Source: Aurelia coerulea
Lineage: Eukaryota > Cnidaria > Scyphozoa > Semaeostomeae > Ulmaridae
Assembly: GCA_039566865.1 (NCBI GenBank)
Contig: CM076949.1
Location: 18,080,501 to 18,144,500, forward strand
Direction: 5' to 3'
DNA: 64,000 bases
Below are positions 1 to 11,508 of this stretch, in pieces. How positions within the stretch are numbered: position 1 is the stretch's first letter; each line of letters starts with the position of its first letter. The position numbers and the translations under genes are program-made. Below the pieces are notes generated by a model. That model saw only the letters and a program-made list of their open reading frames with translations. It did not search any database and was not told the origin of the DNA.

Positions 1-850
1 GGGGGGTTGTGCTAAGCAAGGCAATTTGATTGGTGGTGTTATTTTGTTAAAATCACTTTCTAGTTGTTGTTTTTGTATGTTGTTGTTTATTTTTCATAAT
101 CATTTGATCTTCAGCGGTTCTCCTGTAAATGTTTCTATGGTAGTAGGATTGGAATATTGCCCCCGAAGGGGGATACGGGTACCCTCAGTGATCCCTGGTC
201 AGTGAGACATTGTCAATGACTATATATAGTTAGTTTTGTTGTGATTTTTGTTGCACTGGGTTTGAAGGGAGATGAATTGGGTTTGGATTGAGATATTTGG
301 CATTGTGCCGAATTTAGGCCTTGTAGCTGTAATCATTGGTTGTATCAGTTTATCGTCGTGTTAGAAAATTATGTATGAATGATGGGATGGAGCGAATTGT
401 ACATGAAGCACTGGAAAGGGGAAGCATAGGTGGTTGGGGAAAGGAATTGCCTTAACGTTTTATGCGAAGTTTTGGGGAAAGGTACCATCACATTAATCAA
501 CGAATTACAGGCTATGTATAAAGTATGAACATGACATTTGCGTTATTTGCAAGTTCTGTTTGTCTGCATGAAGACTTGCATCGTTCATTTTTTAACTATC
601 CATTGAATTGTAAGTGTAAATGTAAGTGTGTCTGCTAGCAACTTAGCATGGTGCGTCAATGATGGCAGAAAATCAGGAGTGAAAATAGGGTCACCCCGCT
701 AGAAAAATAGGTGGATTACACCGCTCAACAGCAGCATGCAGTAAAATCATTCTTGTGATCAGCTAGTTTCGCAATATCATTTCCAAATTTCAACAATAAG
801 TACTGGACGAAATAAACAAAGCTAAAAAGAAAATTTGGGATCATTTTTAC
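1..850. other. No gene seen
   Basis: AT-rich non-coding DNA. I found no recognisable protein, RNA gene or bounded repeat in this stretch. Confidence 0.5.
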
Positions 851-851
851 A

Positions 852-1755
852 CTTGTGTCCACATCCCATTTTTTTCAGCGTATCAAACTGCCCATCTCTA
901 CCAATTTTCATGCTGGTATCACAATTTGCATCAAAAGTATCACGGTGTCCTTTTTAGAGGCCTGGAACCTAGTACCCTGGTCTTAAATTAGTACAAGGGG
1001 GGGCATTTATCAGCTTGTGTCTACATCCCATCTTTTTCAGCGTATCAAGCTGCCCATCTCTACCAAATTTCATGCTGGTATCATAATTTGCAGCAAAATG
1101 ATTACGATTTCCTTTTTAGAGGCCTGGAACCTAGTACCCCAGTCTAAAAATAGCACAAGGGGGCATTTTTCAGCTTGTGTCCACATTCCATCATTTTCAG
1201 CATATCAAACTGCCCATCTCCACCAAGTTTCATGCTGGTATCATAATTTGCAGCAAAATGATTACGATTGCCTTTTTAGAGGCCTGGAACCTAGTACCCC
1301 AGTCTAAAAATAGCACAAGGGAGCATTTTTCAGCTTGTGTCCACATTCCATCATTTTCAGCATATCAAACTGCCCATCTCCACCAAGTTTCATGCTGGTA
1401 TCATAATTTGCAGCAAAATGATTACTATTTCCTTTTTAGAGGCCTGGAACCTAGTACCCCAGTCTAAAAATAGCACAAGGGGGCATTTTTCAGCTTGTGT
1501 CCAAATCCCATCTTTTTCAGCGTATCAAACTGCCCACCTCCACCAAGTTTCATGCTGGTATCATAATTTGCAGCAAAATGATTACTATTTCCTTTTAGAG
1601 GCCTGGAACCTAGTACCCCAGTCTAAAAATAGCACAAGGGGGCATTTTTCAGCTTGTGTCTACATTCCATCATTTTCAGCGTATCAAACTGCCCATCTCT
1701 ACCAAATTTCATGCTGGTATCACATTTTGCACGATTCATGTAATAAGCTCCCCCA
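852..1755. repeat. Tandem array, 160-bp unit, about 5.7 copies
   Basis: The landmark CAGCTTGTGT recurs near 1011, 1171, 1331, 1491 and 1650, giving periods of 160, 160, 160 and 159 bp. A diverged first copy starts near 852 and the last copy is truncated near 1755. Central copies are almost identical, while the outer ones differ by substitutions and a one-base loss. Because 160 is not a multiple of three, the open frames that cross the array are by-products of the repeat. Confidence 0.95.
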
Positions 1756-1859
1756 CTATAAAGGCTACTAGGCTTGCCGCTCGGCGCCTGCGGCGCCGAC
1801 CTGGCCCGCCGTCGTACTGAGTGATTGCTTGGGAAAGAATTTGTTGCTTCTTGACGTTG

Positions 1860-2165
1860 TTTTCTGTTATCACTTGTACTCCAAGATGTCTCCCCACACA
1901 CATCGTGGTATCCCTCCACTCTCATCCGGGTGCCTCCCCACCGTACTGAATATCCCCCACCGTACTGACAATGCCTCCCCACACATATCATGGTATGCCA
2001 CAACTGTACTGAACATCGCCCACTGTACTCAAGGTATGCCCCCACCGTACTCAGGTGCCTCCCCACTGTACTGAACACCCTCCACTGTACTCAGAGATGC
2101 CTTCCCACTGTACTGAGCACCCCCCACTGTATTGCACACCCCCCACTGTACTGCACACACGTTCC
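1860..2165. repeat. Degenerate C-rich minisatellite, block 1
   Basis: Irregular units of roughly 18-25 bp are built around CCCCACTGTACTGAACA. They are interspersed with a longer unit containing ACACATCATGGTAT. Open frames through this block are low-complexity and are not called as genes. Confidence 0.8.
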
Positions 2166-2479
2166 GTGTGGTGATTCTATTCTACATTCTACAAAGCTGC
2201 TGTTCATAGTTGCGCAAGGGAGCATTTCACAACATGACTGTTTACCCCCAGGGCCATTGAGAGAGAGGCAGGGCACCACACCCTTTTATCCTTGGGGTAC
2301 GCCCCCCTATGCACTGGTAAGACACTGCTTTTAGATTTTTTTTAGAATCTCAGTGGGCCTGCAGGCCTGAAAACGTTCCTGAAAGAAAACTACAACAAAG
2401 AAAAATACATGCCCTCTTTCTTGCTGGCCCACAGAGGCCCTGGGCCCCCAGGTAACTACCCTGGCTACCCCCTCTCTGT

Positions 2480-2712
2480 TCTGAATATCCCCCTACTATA
2501 CTGATGATGCCTCACCACACACATCATGGTATCCCCCCCCCCACTGTACTCCAGATGCCTCCCACTGTACTGAACACCCCCGTCCCCCACTGCACTCAAG
2601 GTATCCCCCACTGAACTCCAGATGCCTCCCCACTATACTGAATTTGCCCCACTGTACTCAAACATACCTCCCCACTGTACTGAACATCCCCAACTGTACT
2701 GCACACTCCCGG
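2480..2712. repeat. Degenerate C-rich minisatellite, block 2
   Basis: This is the same CCACTGTACTGAA-type unit as the block at 1860-2165. Unique sequence of about 310 bp separates the two blocks. It ends at a GGTGGGTGCA motif that resembles the TIR tip at 11481. Confidence 0.75.
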
Positions 2713-3837
2713 TGGGTGCAAGTCAACAGTAAAAGGTACATCACGCTCGTCCATACCATTCCATACTTTTCTCTGACATTCTAGTTGATGAAAAAGCCCC
2801 TTATCATGGAAAATTTTGAAGGTAACCCCCCTTTAAAGGAGTATCACTGTGCCCTAAAGAAATCTGTACAGTACAAACACTGTTTCTAAGAGAAAGGTTT
2901 GGGATTTTGGCACTTTATTACGATTCACTTATACTGATATCTCTTCTCTTTGTTGGAAAACAGTAGAATTCCATAAAATTTGGGGTATGACACTTGGGCC
3001 AGGTGAATTTTAACTTTTATTTTAGGGCCCCCAGTCCACCAGCCAGCATTTCGCTGTTTTTTGGTTGGAATATTTCCTGGAGAAGAATACCCCATTTTTC
3101 CTAAGATTCTATCAAAAACTTTCATAAAAAGGAATATAGCTCTATAAATTCTCAATTTACTCTGTATGACGATTACTGTGGTAGACTTTTCCCGGTTTGT
3201 GGGGTCATATTTCAACATTTTGCCCTGGTTTCGGGTCCTAACTCTGAATTCTCAAAGACACATATATACCATATAGAAGTCACCCCTCGCCCCCTGCTTT
3301 CTAGCCCTCTCATTCCAAACAGAGGCTCTGAAATCACTTTCTGATTGTTCTTTCAAGCAATTGTTCTGGTTTGAAAAGTATTGACGTCAGATGTGTCTTG
3401 AATGGAAGGGCAATCAGCTGTGTTGCCTTGACAATGAAGAAAGTGAGAATAGAATTGTAATGTAATGTTTAAAGAGCCATTGTCACCCAGAAAACTTTGC
3501 GCACCGTGGGGAGGAAAACAAAACACAAACACAGCTTGTTTGCAGAAAGAGAGAAGGACGAGATGCGATGGCGACAAATTTGTATGGATTATTGCAAAGG
3601 GAATTAAAAACGAAGGCAGATATCTAGATTTTACATCAAACGTTTCGTTGAAATTCTTGTGGAGTATCTGCATCAAGCTTCGGTTCGGAGCCAGCTCGTA
3701 TTTATGCAAGCAACAGTGTTTAGTTCCTCTTTGTCTACTCCATTGTGTTGCACTTGTAAAGGCAGACTCCCACGCTTTGATCAAAACAAATCTAGTGAAT
3801 GAATCCTTTGTCATATCATCTTTAGCGATTATTCATG
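2713..3837. other. No recognised gene; part of the palindrome flank
   Basis: Open frames of 127-153 codons exist on both strands at 3353-3848, but neither resembles a family I know and they overlap each other. The 22 bases at 3469-3490 recur as a perfect reverse complement at 7065-7086. The inverted symmetry of the neighbouring palindrome therefore once extended further out, and the outer part has since been rearranged. Confidence 0.5.
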
Positions 3838-4795
3838 TAGTCCGGTAGCAGAAAGGGGGGTATTACCACCAAGAGAGGTAATTTATGAGACTAGGCTCTT
3901 TAGGTCAATTTTGGGGTGCTGAATCCGAATCTCGATGTTCTTTGGTCAGGCGAGGGGCCGTTTACGAGATATGGGGGTATTTGCCCCCAAAATTGGGGCA
4001 AAATGAAACTTTAGCAAAAATATCAACCTTCATCACCAATACAATTATATAAACACAAAACGCAAGTCTGAATGTCGTTTTATTTATATACGAGCTTCTC
4101 AATTGTGTCTCGTGTCATTTTTGCTTCTTTTGGGGGCGGAATTGCCCCCAAAAGGGGCAGAGAACTATCGTGCTCGAAAATGATTTAAAAATATTCAATT
4201 ATATCACAATTGATGTGCTGAATCCGAATTTGAATGTTATTTCATCAAATTATGAACAAGTGAAGAGAGATGGGAGCTTTTAACCCCCAAAATGGGGCAA
4301 CCTGTCATTTACAAATCCGAATTTTTTTTAGAATTGTTCAAAAATATCTATTTGCATGAAATCTGAGGCACTGAATTCGAAATGTAATGTTATCTAATGG
4401 AATTTGGAATAAATGTTAAGATATTAGGGGTTTTACCCATTGAGGGATAGAAAGTTATGGGTTACAGTACTAAAACGCTAACAGCAAGGTGCCAAGCTGT
4501 TAAATTTGGAGATATGATATGATGATGATGCGCATCAGTTGTTATACATGACCAGATCCTGAAACTGATTTGTATTAAAGTGATTTTAGAAGTTAAACAG
4601 TTGTATACAACCAATAAAACGTTTTAGTAACGAAAGAAGATCTCCAAATTAAACAAGTCAGATTCTCCATACCGTATTAGATGAATATTTCTGGACAGTA
4701 TTAGTATTAGTTTCTCTTAATTGTCACTATCGTCAAAATCTGAGAGTGAAACATCTTCCTCACCCTCTTCTTCTTCTACATTCTTAATCCCGTAT

Positions 4796-5395
4796 CTATC
4801 TGTGCCCATCAATCAGCAGATCTGCAACATCCTCTGGATATGCCCCCTCTATCCACTTCACATTCATCTCAAGAAGCCAACCACGAAAGTGCGGAACATC
4901 GCATAACATAAGTGGTCGATATACACCCATCCACATTCTTGCGACGAAATTCGCTCGTTTGCAATGCAGTTCTAAGTTGCTTTGACAAAGAGAGAGGAGT
5001 GAGAGATCAACAATCTTGCAGTCTTTCTCATGCTTCTCCCAAAACAAATTTTCCCTGGCCTCGTTTACGGAAGCATGTTTTTCTTTCCGAAGATTGAGCA
5101 CACGAAATGTTCTAATGCTTTCATTTGATCTTCTGTGAGATTCCGACTTTCTCCAAGACTGCTAAACAGATCTAAAAATTGAGGACTCTTCTTGACGTAT
5201 TTCCAGCACGATTGATTCCCCTTTCGAAGAAAGCTAGAGGCACAGTCATTCCCACAGAATGAATGCAATCCCAGCAGAGGCTTCCTTTGTTTCTCTGGTG
5301 ATGATTTGCAGGCACTCAAATCGAGCATCTTAGACTCTTCCCAGTTCCGTTATCAATGTATATGTTCACATCATTGCTTTCCATGGCCAGCAAGA
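4796..5395 (-). pseudogene. C-terminal fragment of a FEN1/PIN-like nuclease-family protein, left arm and spacer
   Basis: Read on the minus strand, the spacer and left arm encode segments of a multicopy invertebrate family whose members carry a LHAFTGCDT-like signature. Here it appears as LHSFCGNDCASSF, followed by a GNQSCWK segment, SPQFLDLFSSLG, a conserved FVCSIFGKK, and CKRANFVARMW before the end. The frame is broken in at least two places: a stop near 5328 and a shift near 5080. The 5' part of the gene is absent. That this family is nuclease-like (XPG/FEN1 fold) is from memory and uncertain; that it is a dead gene fragment is clear. Confidence 0.6.
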
Positions 5396-5547
5396 TTACG
5401 GGCGTGATTAATGATGAAACAGTAAGAGTACATCATCACATGTAAGAGTACATCACTGTCTTAGTTCTGGTACATCCATGGACACTCCATTTGCAATCTT
5501 TCTGCACGAGAGGCTCTTCATTCATTCAGTGGGATTGACTGTTTATC

Positions 5548-6000
5548 TAGCTTTCTTCGAAAGGGGAATCAATCGTGCTGGAAATACGTCAAGAAGAGTC
5601 CTCAATTTTTAGATCTGTTTAGCAGTCTTGGAGAAAGTCGGAATCTCACATAAGATCAAATGAAAGCATTAGAACATTTCGTGTGCTCAATCTTCGGAAA
5701 GAAAAACATGCTTCCGTAAAATTAGGGAAAATTAGTTTTGGAAGAAGCATGAAAAAGACCGCAAAAGATTGTTGATCTCTCACTCCTCTCTCTTTGTCAA
5801 AGCAACTTAGAACTGCATTGCAAACGAGCGAATTTTGTCGCAAGAATGTGGATGGGTGTATATCGACCACTTATGTTATGCGATGTTCCGCACTTTCGTG
5901 GTTGGCTTCTTGAGATGAATGTGAAGTGGATAGAGGGGGCATATCCAGAGGATGTTGCAGATCTGCTGATTGATGGGCACAGATAGATACGGGATTAAGA
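5548..6000 (+). pseudogene. Inverted second copy of the nuclease-like gene fragment, right arm
   Basis: Mirror image of the fragment in the left arm, now on the plus strand. It encodes the same downstream segments, from SCWKYVKKS to the WIEGAYPEDVADLL end. It lacks the HSFCGND part, which lies in the unpaired spacer. A stop near 5650 and small insertions near 5725-5755 differ from the left arm, so the arms have begun to diverge. Confidence 0.6.
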
Positions 6001-7143
6001 ATGTAGAAGAAGAAGAGGGTGAGGAAGATGTTTCACTCTCAGATTTTGACGATAGTGACAATTAAGAGTAAGTTGAAAAGGGAAACTAATACTGTCCAGA
6101 AATATTCATCTAATACGGTATGGAGAATCTGACTTGTTTAATTTGGAGATCTTCTTTCGTTACTAAAACGTTTTATTGGTTGTATACAACTGTTTAACTT
6201 CTAAAATTACTTTAATACAAATCAGTTTCAGGATCTGGTCATGTATAGCAACTGATGCGCGTCATCATCATATCATATCTCCAAATTTAACAGCTTGGCA
6301 CCTTGCTGTTAGCGTTTTAGTACTGTAACCCATAACTTTCTATCCCTCAATGGGTAAAACCCCTAATATCTTAACATTTATTCCAAATTCCATTAGATAA
6401 CATTACATTTCGAATTCAGTGCCTCAGATTTCATGCAAATAGATATTTTTGAACAATTCTAAAAAAATTCGGATTTGTAAATGACAGGTTGCCCCCTTTT
6501 GGGGGTTAAAAGCCCCCATATCTCTTCACTTGTTCATAATTTGATGAAATAACATTCAAATTCGGATTCAGCACATCAATTTTGATATAATTGAATATTT
6601 TTAAATCATTTTCGAGCACAATAGTTCTCTGCCCCTTTTGGGGGCAATTCCGCCCCCAAAAGAAACAAAAATGACACGAGACACAATTGAGAAGCTCGTA
6701 TATAAATAAAACGACATTCAGACTTGCGTTTTGTGTTTATATAATTGTATTGGTGATGAAGGTCGATATTTTTGCTAAAGTTTCATTTTGCCCCAATTTT
6801 GGGGGCAAATACCCCCATATCTCGTAAACGGCCCCTCGCCTGACCAAAGAACATCGAGATTCGGATTCAGCACCCCAAAATTGACCTAAAAAGCCTAGTC
6901 TCATAAATTACCTCTCTTGGTGGTAATACCCCCCTTTCTGCTACCGGACTAATATTCAGACAGGTGGAACCAATGACATCTACTGCAGTGCAAATCCATA
7001 TTTTCCGCTTAGGCCAAATTTGATTTTCAGATAATCTGAAATTACAACATGCCCGCAAAGGAGCCTGGGTGACAATGGCTCTTTAATGTACTGTTGTTCA
7101 ATTTCAATGACCTCTGACAACAAATTAGCTTGTAAACATTAGG

Positions 7144-7657
7144 TAGCCTGCGCGCAGACCCAATATTCCGAAGAAGAAAGGGTCTGCGCAACAACGACCA
7201 AAAGCTTGCTACACAGTGCAAATCCCTTTAGGCCATTCATTTTACTCGGACTAAGGATAAATTATAGCATAGTCATTAGAGAAAACTTAATTTTTCTCTT
7301 ATGACTATGATAATAGCGAACGACATGTTATTCAACACGCTAAAACAACAGATCGTTAAAAATCACACCTTGTCCAATCCTTTTGGAGTCCTTTTACGAA
7401 TAAACAATTAAACGTTCAAAACAAAAGCCACTATACAATCCAAAACATAAAAGTGACGAGAACAAACAACACAATACACGACTGAAGATAAATGTGTGAC
7501 AGCATATTGTGACAGCAACAAAACGATACGCATTAATTAATTACTCATGATTGCATAAATCATTTTCCCTGAAACCCAGAATTGTTCGGTAGCAAGCTGT
7601 TGCTCGTTGTTGCGCAGACCCTTTCTTCTTCAGAATATTGGGTCTGCACGCAGGCTA
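7144..7657. mobile_element. 514-bp MITE with 69-bp TIRs and 8-bp TSD
   Basis: The ends read TAGCCTGCGCGCAGACCC inward on the left and TAGCCTGCGTGCAGACCC on the right. About 65 of 69 bp match (7144-7212 and 7589-7657). The duplication ACATTAGG sits at 7136-7143 and 7658-7665. No coding capacity. A small hairpin lies inside near 7262-7312. An 8-bp TSD fits hAT, P or Merlin; the tips do not decide between them. Confidence 0.92.
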
Positions 7658-7665
7658 ACATTAGG

Positions 7666-9035
7666 CCTCTCAATTCAGATTACTCATCATGTCCATCCGA
7701 GGATAGTTCAGAAGAGTGATTGCACCCCTGAACTCGTTTCACGTTTTTAATCAGGCAAAGGATGACGTGCAAATCGCTGGTTTCTTCGTAAAACTGCCTT
7801 GTAAAATACTAGGTATTATCTAAGTCCCAGTCATTGCTCATAAAGTATAAAAAGACGGCAGGTAAAAATAAAACTTACGGAGACTCATAAAATAAGACTG
7901 CAGGAGCAGGAAATCACAAAGAGTCGACAGGAGTCTGAAAAACTCCCACAGCTAAACTTTATTTCGATTTGGCCCAAGACTTGGCCCCTGTCTTCTTTGA
8001 AGGATTTTGTTCAGCTTCAATTTCTGCACATGTGGTTTCTGTCAAAAACAAAATGCACGCATTCGGTGCCGATCCCTTACTTCCAGTTATCGTCCAATAC
8101 ACCATTTTACTCTCCCTTCCCTCTTCTCATTTCATGAAGGCCTATTCTTTAATAAGAGCATAAGAGACTTAGTGGCCATTTGCTGCCAGAAGCTGGTCGA
8201 GAGTATCGTATATGTTAATCCTCTCAAGGAACAATTCAAGTACTATTTTAATGTAAAAACTATCAACAGTTTGAAAGCAATTTTCCATGTTGCACAGCAA
8301 GGTCAAACCTTTTTGCGTGATAACTCGGATGGTAGTTGAAGACATAAAAGGGGATGTTTCTCTTGAGAGAAGGGGGAGTCCCCGAGGAAGGGCTAAAAAT
8401 GCATCTAAAAATTAGAAAATGTTGCAATTGTGGCACTCTGGAGCGCCAATCCCTCTCCCAATAGCTCACATTTTGAGGTAGAAACTCCTTAAGTTAGGAA
8501 GGCTGTCAAAAGACAACATTTAGCAAATAAACTGGGGAAAATGGCCTTTGAAGGGTAGGAAATGTGCAATTTCCACTCGACCCCCTCCAGCACCTAGAAA
8601 ATCCCCGGACCTGAATCCCTCTCCAAATGGGTCCCAATGCATATCAAGCGAAAAGAGATCCCCCTGGGATTTTAAAAAAAACAGAAAATCCCTCAATGGG
8701 GTGTTGAAGAGCACCAATTTTTTGACGTCATGAGCTGCGCGAGAACAATCGAATGACAAACAATTTTGAGCTCAACACAAAGGGGAACAAAGGGCTTGGC
8801 AAGCCGGAAGTGGGGTGAGGAGTTTGGCGAATAACCCTTCGAACAGAGTCTTGACTGGAAAAAGAGGACGTTTTGAGGAGGAACGGAATGTTGGGCGACG
8901 TATTCACCTGCGGTTTGACTTCGCCCATGTTGCCGTTCTGCCAATCGAACTGTCTAGACAATGAGAACGTTCGCGAGAGGGACAAAGGGAATGACGCCAC
9001 ATCCGACTGCAACGAATATGTATATAGATGCTCAA
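7666..9035. other. No gene recognised
   Basis: Short open frames near 7969-8339 and 8520-9090 overlap on both strands and resemble nothing I know. This is probably degraded repeat DNA lying next to the copia remnant. Confidence 0.45.
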
Positions 9036-9752
9036 GAAGAAGGTATCGATTATGAAGAGACATACTCTCTTGTAGCAAGAGAGACATCAATTCGCTCAGT
9101 ACTTGCTATTGCCAATCAGTTAGATTTAGAACTGCATCAAATGGATGTACAAACAGCATTTCTAAATGGAGAACTAGAAGAAGAGATCTACATGTAACAA
9201 CCAGAAGGCTACAAAGAGAAAGGCAAAGAAAACTTTGTTTGTAAGCTGAATAAAAGTCTTTATGGACTGAAACAAGCATCAAGATGTTGGTTCAAAACAA
9301 TGGATGCATACCTGAAGGATAACGACTATGAGCAATGTCAAGCTGACTCTTGTTTGTATGTCTAAAGCGAGTGGGAGCAGAGTTTATAATCATTGCATTG
9401 TACGTCGACGACATGCTGTTAGCTTGTAACAGTAAAAAGCTATTACAAAATGAGAAAGAAGCATTGCAAAAACGATTTTGCATGAAAGATCTGGGTGAAG
9501 CTCGTTATTGTCAGGGAATTCAAATTGGACGTAACAGAGCTGAGAAGAAGAGGTTATTACGTCAAAGCACGTATCTGTCGAATTTGCTGCAGAAATATTG
9601 AATGCAGAATTGTAGAGCGGTACCAACACCACAAGTTACAGGTTCAATACTACTTGCAAATGAAGGTGATCCTGTTGATAAGCAGAAGTATCAAGCACTT
9701 ATCGGAAGTCTTACTTACGCAGTTACAGCAACAAGACCAGATATTGCACAAG
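9036..9752 (+). pseudogene. Ty1/copia reverse transcriptase fragment, dead
   Basis: The translation shows the copia polymerase order: an EGIDYEETYSLVAR block, then MDVQTAFLNGELEEEIYM, then the QPEGY and LNKSLYGLKQA blocks, then the catalytic ALYVDDMLLA near 9398-9427. These are followed by KDLGEARY and ALIGSLTYAVTATRPDI. In-frame stops occur at about 9195 and 9599, and a frameshift lies near 9350-9365. Gag, integrase, RNase H and LTRs are missing, and the 3' side runs into an unrelated repeat at about 9755. Copia elements copy their RNA into DNA; this piece cannot. Confidence 0.9.
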
Positions 9753-9769
9753 CAAGGCCAGATCTCAGA

Positions 9770-10010
9770 TTAAATTTTTTGAGATCATGCCCTTCTTATC
9801 GTTGGGAAATGCCCCTTGTGGGAGGAAATTTTTTAAGGAAACATCCTTTAATTTGGCTTAAAATGCATCACTTGATTCCATATTTGCCAGGGCTAAAATG
9901 GAAGATTTGACATTTCTCGGAAAATCCTTACCAAACCTATACCCAGCTAGAGGACCATCTTTCGATAAAAGTGAAGCAATTGCCCCCTATACCCCCGTAG
10001 CCATACCACT
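9770..10010. mobile_element. Relic of a GC-tipped hAT-type MITE, right part
   Basis: Similar to the last 200 bp of the element at 54172-55242. It shares the 'TTTGGCTTAAAATGCATC' segment, a TTTCTCGGAAAATCCTTACC segment, 'GAGGACCATCTTTC' and a CATACCACTG tip. The left end is not identifiable, so no TSD can be assigned. Confidence 0.55.
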
Positions 10011-10239
10011 GACTTTTCTAGATAAGATTGGTTCACATTCGAGTAAAAACGTCTTGGAATTGGGATAGCACGATCTCTAGACACTTTATGTTCGCGTGTG
10101 TAGAGTTATCGATTTCTGATTCCATCTGAACATCTTCAAAGGTGCCTGTAAAATCAAAAAAATTTAAGCCAAAAATATCTCTTTTTCTGTCGCATCTTAT
10201 ACATTCTAACTCGATTTAGTGTGGAGCAACCTTTCAGGC

Positions 10240-10345
10240 ATTTGGCGCCCCCTAATCGTGGGCGCCTTCGGCACCCCTGTATTCTCACGCCTCTGGGGGG
10301 CACGTGCCCCCGGCCCCCCGGCCACCACGCCACTGCGTTTTACTT
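10240..10345. mobile_element. Truncated right end of a GC-tipped MITE
   Basis: The segment CCCCGGCCACCACGCCACTG resembles the inverted tip CAGTGGCGTCGTGGCCGGGG of the element at 50823. A matching left end was not found nearby. Confidence 0.4.
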
Positions 10346-10470
10346 CCGTTTTCGTTGTACGTTTTTCATGCTGTGAGTAATTGCAGCACAGCAGTCGCGA
10401 TAGCGCATGCGTAGCTGTCATATAGATCAGTCAAATTACAAAATGTGGATCGGCGGGCGGACGGACTATG

Positions 10471-10833
10471 CACGGGGGGGGGGTTCTTCCATAGTAAAGG
10501 TACCTGGGGATGTGCCGCGAGCAAGGGTATACTTTTTTGCAATTTTGGCCAGCAAAGGTCTAGCCAAGGGTATCATTTTTGACAATATTGGTCTAGCGAA
10601 CGGTCATGACATCATATTTGGCACAAATTTGACAATATTGGTCGAGACAATGGTCAAAATTGGTCTAGCCAAGGGTACCATTTTCGTAAAAATTGGTTAA
10701 AACAATGGTCAAATTGGTCTAGCCAAGTGTACCATTTTCGTAAAAATTAGTCTAGCCAACGGTACCCTTTTGAAGATGCTCGCGGCAGACCCCTACCCAA
10801 AATTTGGCCAAGAACCCCCCCCCCCCCCCCGTG
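10471..10833. mobile_element. 363-bp MITE with CACGGGGGG tips, copy 1
   Basis: Starts CACGGGGGGGGGG and ends CCCCCCCCCGTG. The interior is a run of degenerate units around GGTCTAGCCAAGGGTACC and TTTTCGTAAAAATT. The same family occurs at 59542-59902, where the TSD is intact. Here the 8-bp flanks do not match, so the TSD has decayed or the tips are slightly misplaced. Confidence 0.85.
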
Positions 10834-11224
10834 GTATAACAGGGCTTGAAGTTGGGAGACAATGTTCCCTGTTACTTTGAGTAGATCTATGAGAGCGAAG
10901 ACGATTGACGTGTGACTCGGATTGAGGTGCAAGACTGACTAATCAATATTCCAAAATCAACAAGTTATATTACAGTGCAAACGGAGCTACGTAATCTACA
11001 AATCTACATATGCTAATTATGCTAATCATGTGCAAACAAAGGGAGGTATAACGCATTGTGTAGTCCTGCTACAGTGGGACTATGTGGCATCTTTTGTCAA
11101 CCTAGCTTCCATTGCGACTGTGACGGAGGAGCTTTTTGTGATTGATAACAACTGACGACACGTCTGCACTTTCGCTTTCAGTAGGAAAGCTGGCTGAAAC
11201 TACAGGTTGACAGGAACTGACAGG

Positions 11225-11402
11225 CATAGGCGTAGGAGATAGGGGGCTAGAGGGGGCTGCAGCCCCCCCCCAGCGTCAGAAAAATTTGCAAAAATCAGCC
11301 ATAATCGGGTAGAAATCCGCCTCAAGTCGGGCAAAATTTTCTCAAACAATGGATTTTTTTGTCGGGCAGCCCCCCCAAATTTTACCTTCCCCTACGCCGA
11401 TG
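11225..11402. mobile_element. 178-bp hAT-type MITE, perfect 8-bp TSD
   Basis: The tips are CATAGGCGTAGG and its near-complement CCTACGCCGATG. CTGACAGG is duplicated at 11217-11224 and 11403-11410. A GGGGGCT...AGCCCCCCC stem lies just inside the left end. Non-coding. Confidence 0.93.
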
Positions 11403-11497
11403 CTGACAGGAAGAAAGGGATTTCATATACTGGAAGGCCTACGTGTTTCATTTCAAATGTATTGGTTCTCAAATAAGACTCCCGGCGGGTGCACTTC

Positions 11498-11508
11498 TAT
11501 ATAAAAGG
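11498..11508 (+). promoter_or_regulatory. TATA box in the left TIR, facing inward
   Basis: TATATAAAAGG matches the eukaryotic TATA consensus and lies 17 bp from the tip of the 9.3-kb element. The identical motif is in the other TIR. No transcript can be assigned. Confidence 0.5.

Larger units (their letters stand above)
3838..6951. repeat. Large palindrome, 1.4-kb arms and 307-bp spacer
   Basis: Left arm 3838-5238 is the reverse complement of right arm 5546-6951. The outer junction reads TAGTCCGGTAGCAG on the left and CTGCTACCGGACTA on the right. The arms are nearly identical: a 61-codon frame in each translates to the same peptide. A few indels and substitutions separate them, for example near 5050 against 5720 and near 4735 against 6065. 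Arms contain G/C runs flanking AATT. No TSD was found at the outer ends. It could be a foldback element, an inverted duplication of a mobile gene, or partly an assembly artefact. Confidence 0.9.

Noticed and set aside
1017..1771. Overlapping 96-144 codon frames with a repeating peptide
   Set aside because: They are produced by the 160-bp tandem array, which shifts frame from unit to unit; no family resemblance.
3353..3848. Overlapping 153- and 127-codon frames on opposite strands
   Set aside because: Neither matches a known family, they overlap antisense, and no splice or promoter signal favours one.
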